From Gloeobacterales cyanobacterium ES-bin-313 (lineage in GTDB: Bacteria; Cyanobacteriota; Cyanobacteriia; Gloeobacterales; Gloeobacteraceae): 32,698 nucleotides of DNA. Below, one piece after another: positions 30,791-32,698 of the stretch (position 1 is the stretch's first letter; every line of letters begins with the position of its first letter). Made by a program: the position numbers and the translations under genes. The notes under the pieces are model-generated. The model was not told the DNA's origin, did not search any database, and worked only from the letters and a program-made list of their open reading frames with translations. Location of the stretch: the NCBI GenBank assembly GCA_014379585.1, contig JACMLN010000016.1, positions 1 through 32,698 of the forward strand. The letters run 5' to 3'.

Positions 30791-31996
30791 CTAGCTTACG
30801 GGTTGCTCTTGATATTCGGTGGTCTTGATCTGCAAGGTCAAGAAACGGTCTCGGCGCTTCACTTTGAGCGCTACAGACTCACCGACTTTGTGGCTGCCGA
30901 TCAGTTCTTGCACCTGCTTCGCCTCAAGGACAGGCTTGCCATCGACTTCGACAATCACATCTTCGGATCGAATCCCAGCTTTATCTGCGGGGGACTTGGC
31001 CACCACTTCTCGGATCCAAACCCCTTTATTTGCATCGGGGATAGCTCCAGAATTTGGATCTTCCTTGAGGCGCTCTAGAAGATCTTGATTGATCGTCACC
31101 ATGCTCACCCCAATAAAAGGGCGACTAATTCGGCCATTTTTGATCAAGATATCAGTGATGTTTTTGACTTTGTTGCTGGGAATCGCAAAGCCGATCCCCT
31201 GGCCATCCGCCCGAATTGCTGTATTGATGCCGACGACATCGCCGTAGATATTGATCAAGGGGCCGCCAGAGTTGCCGGGATTAATCGCCGCGTCGGTTTG
31301 GATGAATTCGAGGCGACGGTCACCGCGCACTCCAACGGCATCGGAAGTCCGGTTAAGAGCGCTGACAATTCCAGATGTCACCGTGTGGTCAAGGCCGAGG
31401 GGATTACCGACAGCAATCACAAATTCACCCGGACGCAGCTTATCTGAGTCACCAAGGGCAACGGTAGGCAAATTGACGCCTGCGTCAACTTTGACGACGG
31501 CGAGGTCTGTGAGCGTATCCTTACCGAGTACTTTCCCCGTAAGACGACGGCCATCATTGAGCGTCACTGTCACTTTGTCTGCCCCGTCAACAACGTGGGC
31601 ATTGGTCAAAATGGTGCCGTCGGCACTGACGATAAAGCCTGAACCAGCACCACGTTCTGTACGAGGCTGGCGGGACTTACTACTGCCGCTGCCACCACCC
31701 GAAAAATCAGGAAAGAAGAATTGATCGATCTGAGTGCGACCTGCTTTGAGGACGCGCTCTGTATCAATCCTGACAACGGCTGGGGCAACTTTTTCCGCTG
31801 CGTCGGCAATAAAATTAGGTCCTAAGGAATTGTTGGTCACCGGATTCGCGGTAGAGACGAGTGGTGCCGGAGCTGCAGCAGTTGGCGCTCCGGAAACTTG
31901 CTGGGTGACGATGGTTCCTGCCGCGAAACCAATTCCCGCGACGGCCCCGAAGATACCGACATTCACTAGCTTATTTCTCACTGTGCGTATCCTCAT
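30791..31996 (-). CDS. HtrA/DegP-family serine protease (HhoA-like)
   Basis: 401 residues. An N-terminal hydrophobic anchor or signal (NVGIFGAVAGIGFAAGTIV, 12-30) is followed by a Pro/Ala linker, a chymotrypsin-like domain and one PDZ domain. The catalytic triad is His134 (TNAHVV), Asp164 (LTDLAVV) and Ser243 (GNSGGPL). The PDZ domain starts near 285 (RPFIGVSMV...) and ends with the Val/Leu-rich strand KVKRRDRFLTLQIK. A Gly/Ser-rich loop (98-108) precedes the protease domain. It degrades or refolds damaged proteins in the periplasm or lumen. It lies 25 nt after nusB on the same strand, so it may be read from the nusB promoter. Confidence 0.93.
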   Translation of the reverse strand: MRIRTVRNKLVNVGIFGAVAGIGFAAGTIVTQQVSGAPTAAAPAPLVSTANPVTNNSLGPNFIADAAEKVAPAVVRIDTERVLKAGRTQIDQFFFPDFSGGGSGSSKSRQPRTERGAGSGFIVSADGTILTNAHVVDGADKVTVTLNDGRRLTGKVLGKDTLTDLAVVKVDAGVNLPTVALGDSDKLRPGEFVIAVGNPLGLDHTVTSGIVSALNRTSDAVGVRGDRRLEFIQTDAAINPGNSGGPLINIYGDVVGINTAIRADGQGIGFAIPSNKVKNITDILIKNGRISRPFIGVSMVTINQDLLERLKEDPNSGAIPDANKGVWIREVVAKSPADKAGIRSEDVIVEVDGKPVLEAKQVQELIGSHKVGESVALKVKRRDRFLTLQIKTTEYQEQPVS

Positions 31997-32021
31997 GAAC
32001 TAGTAAAATCCTATCATTGAG

Positions 32022-32663
32022 CTAGCTTTGACGTTCAGGGCTGACCGTCGGTTCCAAACGCAAATGCTGAACAACTTTGCGCAAAACCCCATTAATGAAG
32101 CGCGGAGCCGTGTCACTGCTGTATTTCTTGGCAAGTTCAACGGCTTCATCGATGGCAACGCGGTAAGGGGCACTTCTGAGAATCACAAACTCGGCAACGG
32201 CAATCCGCAGAATATCTCTGTCAATGTGGGTCAGTCGCTCGACTTGCCAACCTTCGATACAGGCTTCAAGGAGCTGATCCCCCGTTGCTTTGGTGGCAAT
32301 ACAGGCTTCGATCAACTGGATCGCGTAGGTGCGCACCGCCTGTTCATCCGCCAACCGGACAAACTCAGGCAATTCTAGAGAAGCACCCACTCGATTGATC
32401 GCCTGCTGGGTCAGTTGCATCGCCTGAGCGACATCTTTATGTGCCGCATCGACATCCCGCGCTGTCAACTCGCTAGCCGCGAGCTTATGGTGGCTCTGGC
32501 GCAGTTCAGCACTCGCTTTTTCGAGGCTGTCGTTGACTTCTTCGCGCAGGGTACGCACAGCCGCAAGCAGCAAATCCTCAAGACTTCGACTTTCAAGTTT
32601 GGCGGCGGACAACTGGCTGATGCTCAGGAGTGCCAATTCGCGGGAGATGCGGCGGGCTTGCAT
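32022..32663 (-). CDS. nusB: Transcription antitermination factor NusB
   Basis: 213 residues. The start ARRISRELALLSISQL and the C-terminal half (HIDRDILRIAVAEFVILRSAP, VAIDEAVELAKKYSSDTAPRFINGVL) match NusB, the RNA-binding partner of NusE in rRNA antitermination. It is longer than the E. coli protein (about 139 aa), with an extra helical insert at about 45-85, a usual feature in cyanobacteria. The ATG follows GAGATAG. Transcription continues towards the htrA-like protease gene 25 nt downstream. Confidence 0.92.
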   Translation of the reverse strand: MQARRISRELALLSISQLSAAKLESRSLEDLLLAAVRTLREEVNDSLEKASAELRQSHHKLAASELTARDVDAAHKDVAQAMQLTQQAINRVGASLELPEFVRLADEQAVRTYAIQLIEACIATKATGDQLLEACIEGWQVERLTHIDRDILRIAVAEFVILRSAPYRVAIDEAVELAKKYSSDTAPRFINGVLRKVVQHLRLEPTVSPERQS

Positions 32664-32698
32664 GGGTTCTATCTCAATAGCTTAACCATTCTATTGCG

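Noticed and set aside
1-32698. CRISPR arrays, tRNA or rRNA genes, prophage blocks, replication origin
   Set aside because: No regularly spaced repeats, no cloverleaf or rRNA-like sequence, no phage structural genes and no DnaA-box cluster were seen by eye.

Overview
The window looks like chromosomal DNA of a cyanobacterium. The support is a short cyAbrB-type DNA-binding protein, a group 1/2 sigma factor whose region 1.2 looks cyanobacterial, an HhoA/HtrA-type protease, a long NusB, a CrhR-like DEAD-box helicase, and ThyX as the visible thymidylate synthase. Base composition is moderate (near 50% GC by eye) and gene density is high, with both strands used. I cannot name the species. An early-branching lineage is possible but not shown. 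No rRNA, tRNA, CRISPR array or prophage was seen.

Layout. (1) 1-1693: 3' part of a putA-type proline/P5C dehydrogenase, open at the left edge. (2) 1690-6817: a stress-type cluster. Two minus-strand transcription units (unknown 92 aa, 37 aa membrane peptide, unknown 118 aa; then unknown 132 aa and a universal stress protein) lie divergent from a P2A Ca2+-type ATPase. The two units share a 34-nt upstream element, and a BON-domain remnant lies between them. (3) 6925-9625: a large membrane protein fusing a cNMP-binding domain, a degenerate NtrC-type AAA+ domain and a NapH/NosR-like Fe-S membrane module, divergent from a 31-aa membrane peptide. (4) 9719-11784: aldo-keto reductase, a hipBA toxin-antitoxin relic and a VOC protein. 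(5) 11861-17608: a solitary tyrosine recombinase, a decayed haem-uptake locus (hmuT/hmuU collapsed by deletion and a TonB receptor with its barrel deleted), an intact PepSY protein and an intact TonB receptor, then a second truncated recombinase copy. (6) 17700-22675: two convergent TPR proteins, a PanE-type reductase, short cyAbrB, rhomboid, exonuclease III and a small membrane protein. An 18-nt motif occurs four times in one orientation between 12583 and 22675. (7) 22755-32663: housekeeping genes, namely Xaa-Pro aminopeptidase, threonine synthase, DEAD-box helicase, DUF885 protein, ThyX, sigma factor, HtrA and NusB.

How the genes relate. The USP/P2A-ATPase cluster looks like one co-regulated stress unit, and its pairing resembles the mycobacterial DosR-regulon pair Rv1996/ctpF. 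The iron/haem section shows replacement: a haem ABC importer and its receptor have been reduced to deletion scars beside an intact TonB receptor and PepSY protein. Recombinase copies and the dispersed motif bracket this plastic section, while the right third is ordinary core genome. The best candidate for something undescribed is the cNMP/AAA+/Fe-S fusion, in which the sigma-54 contact loop is gone and the ATPase motifs are damaged. Second is the recombinase-associated dispersed motif.
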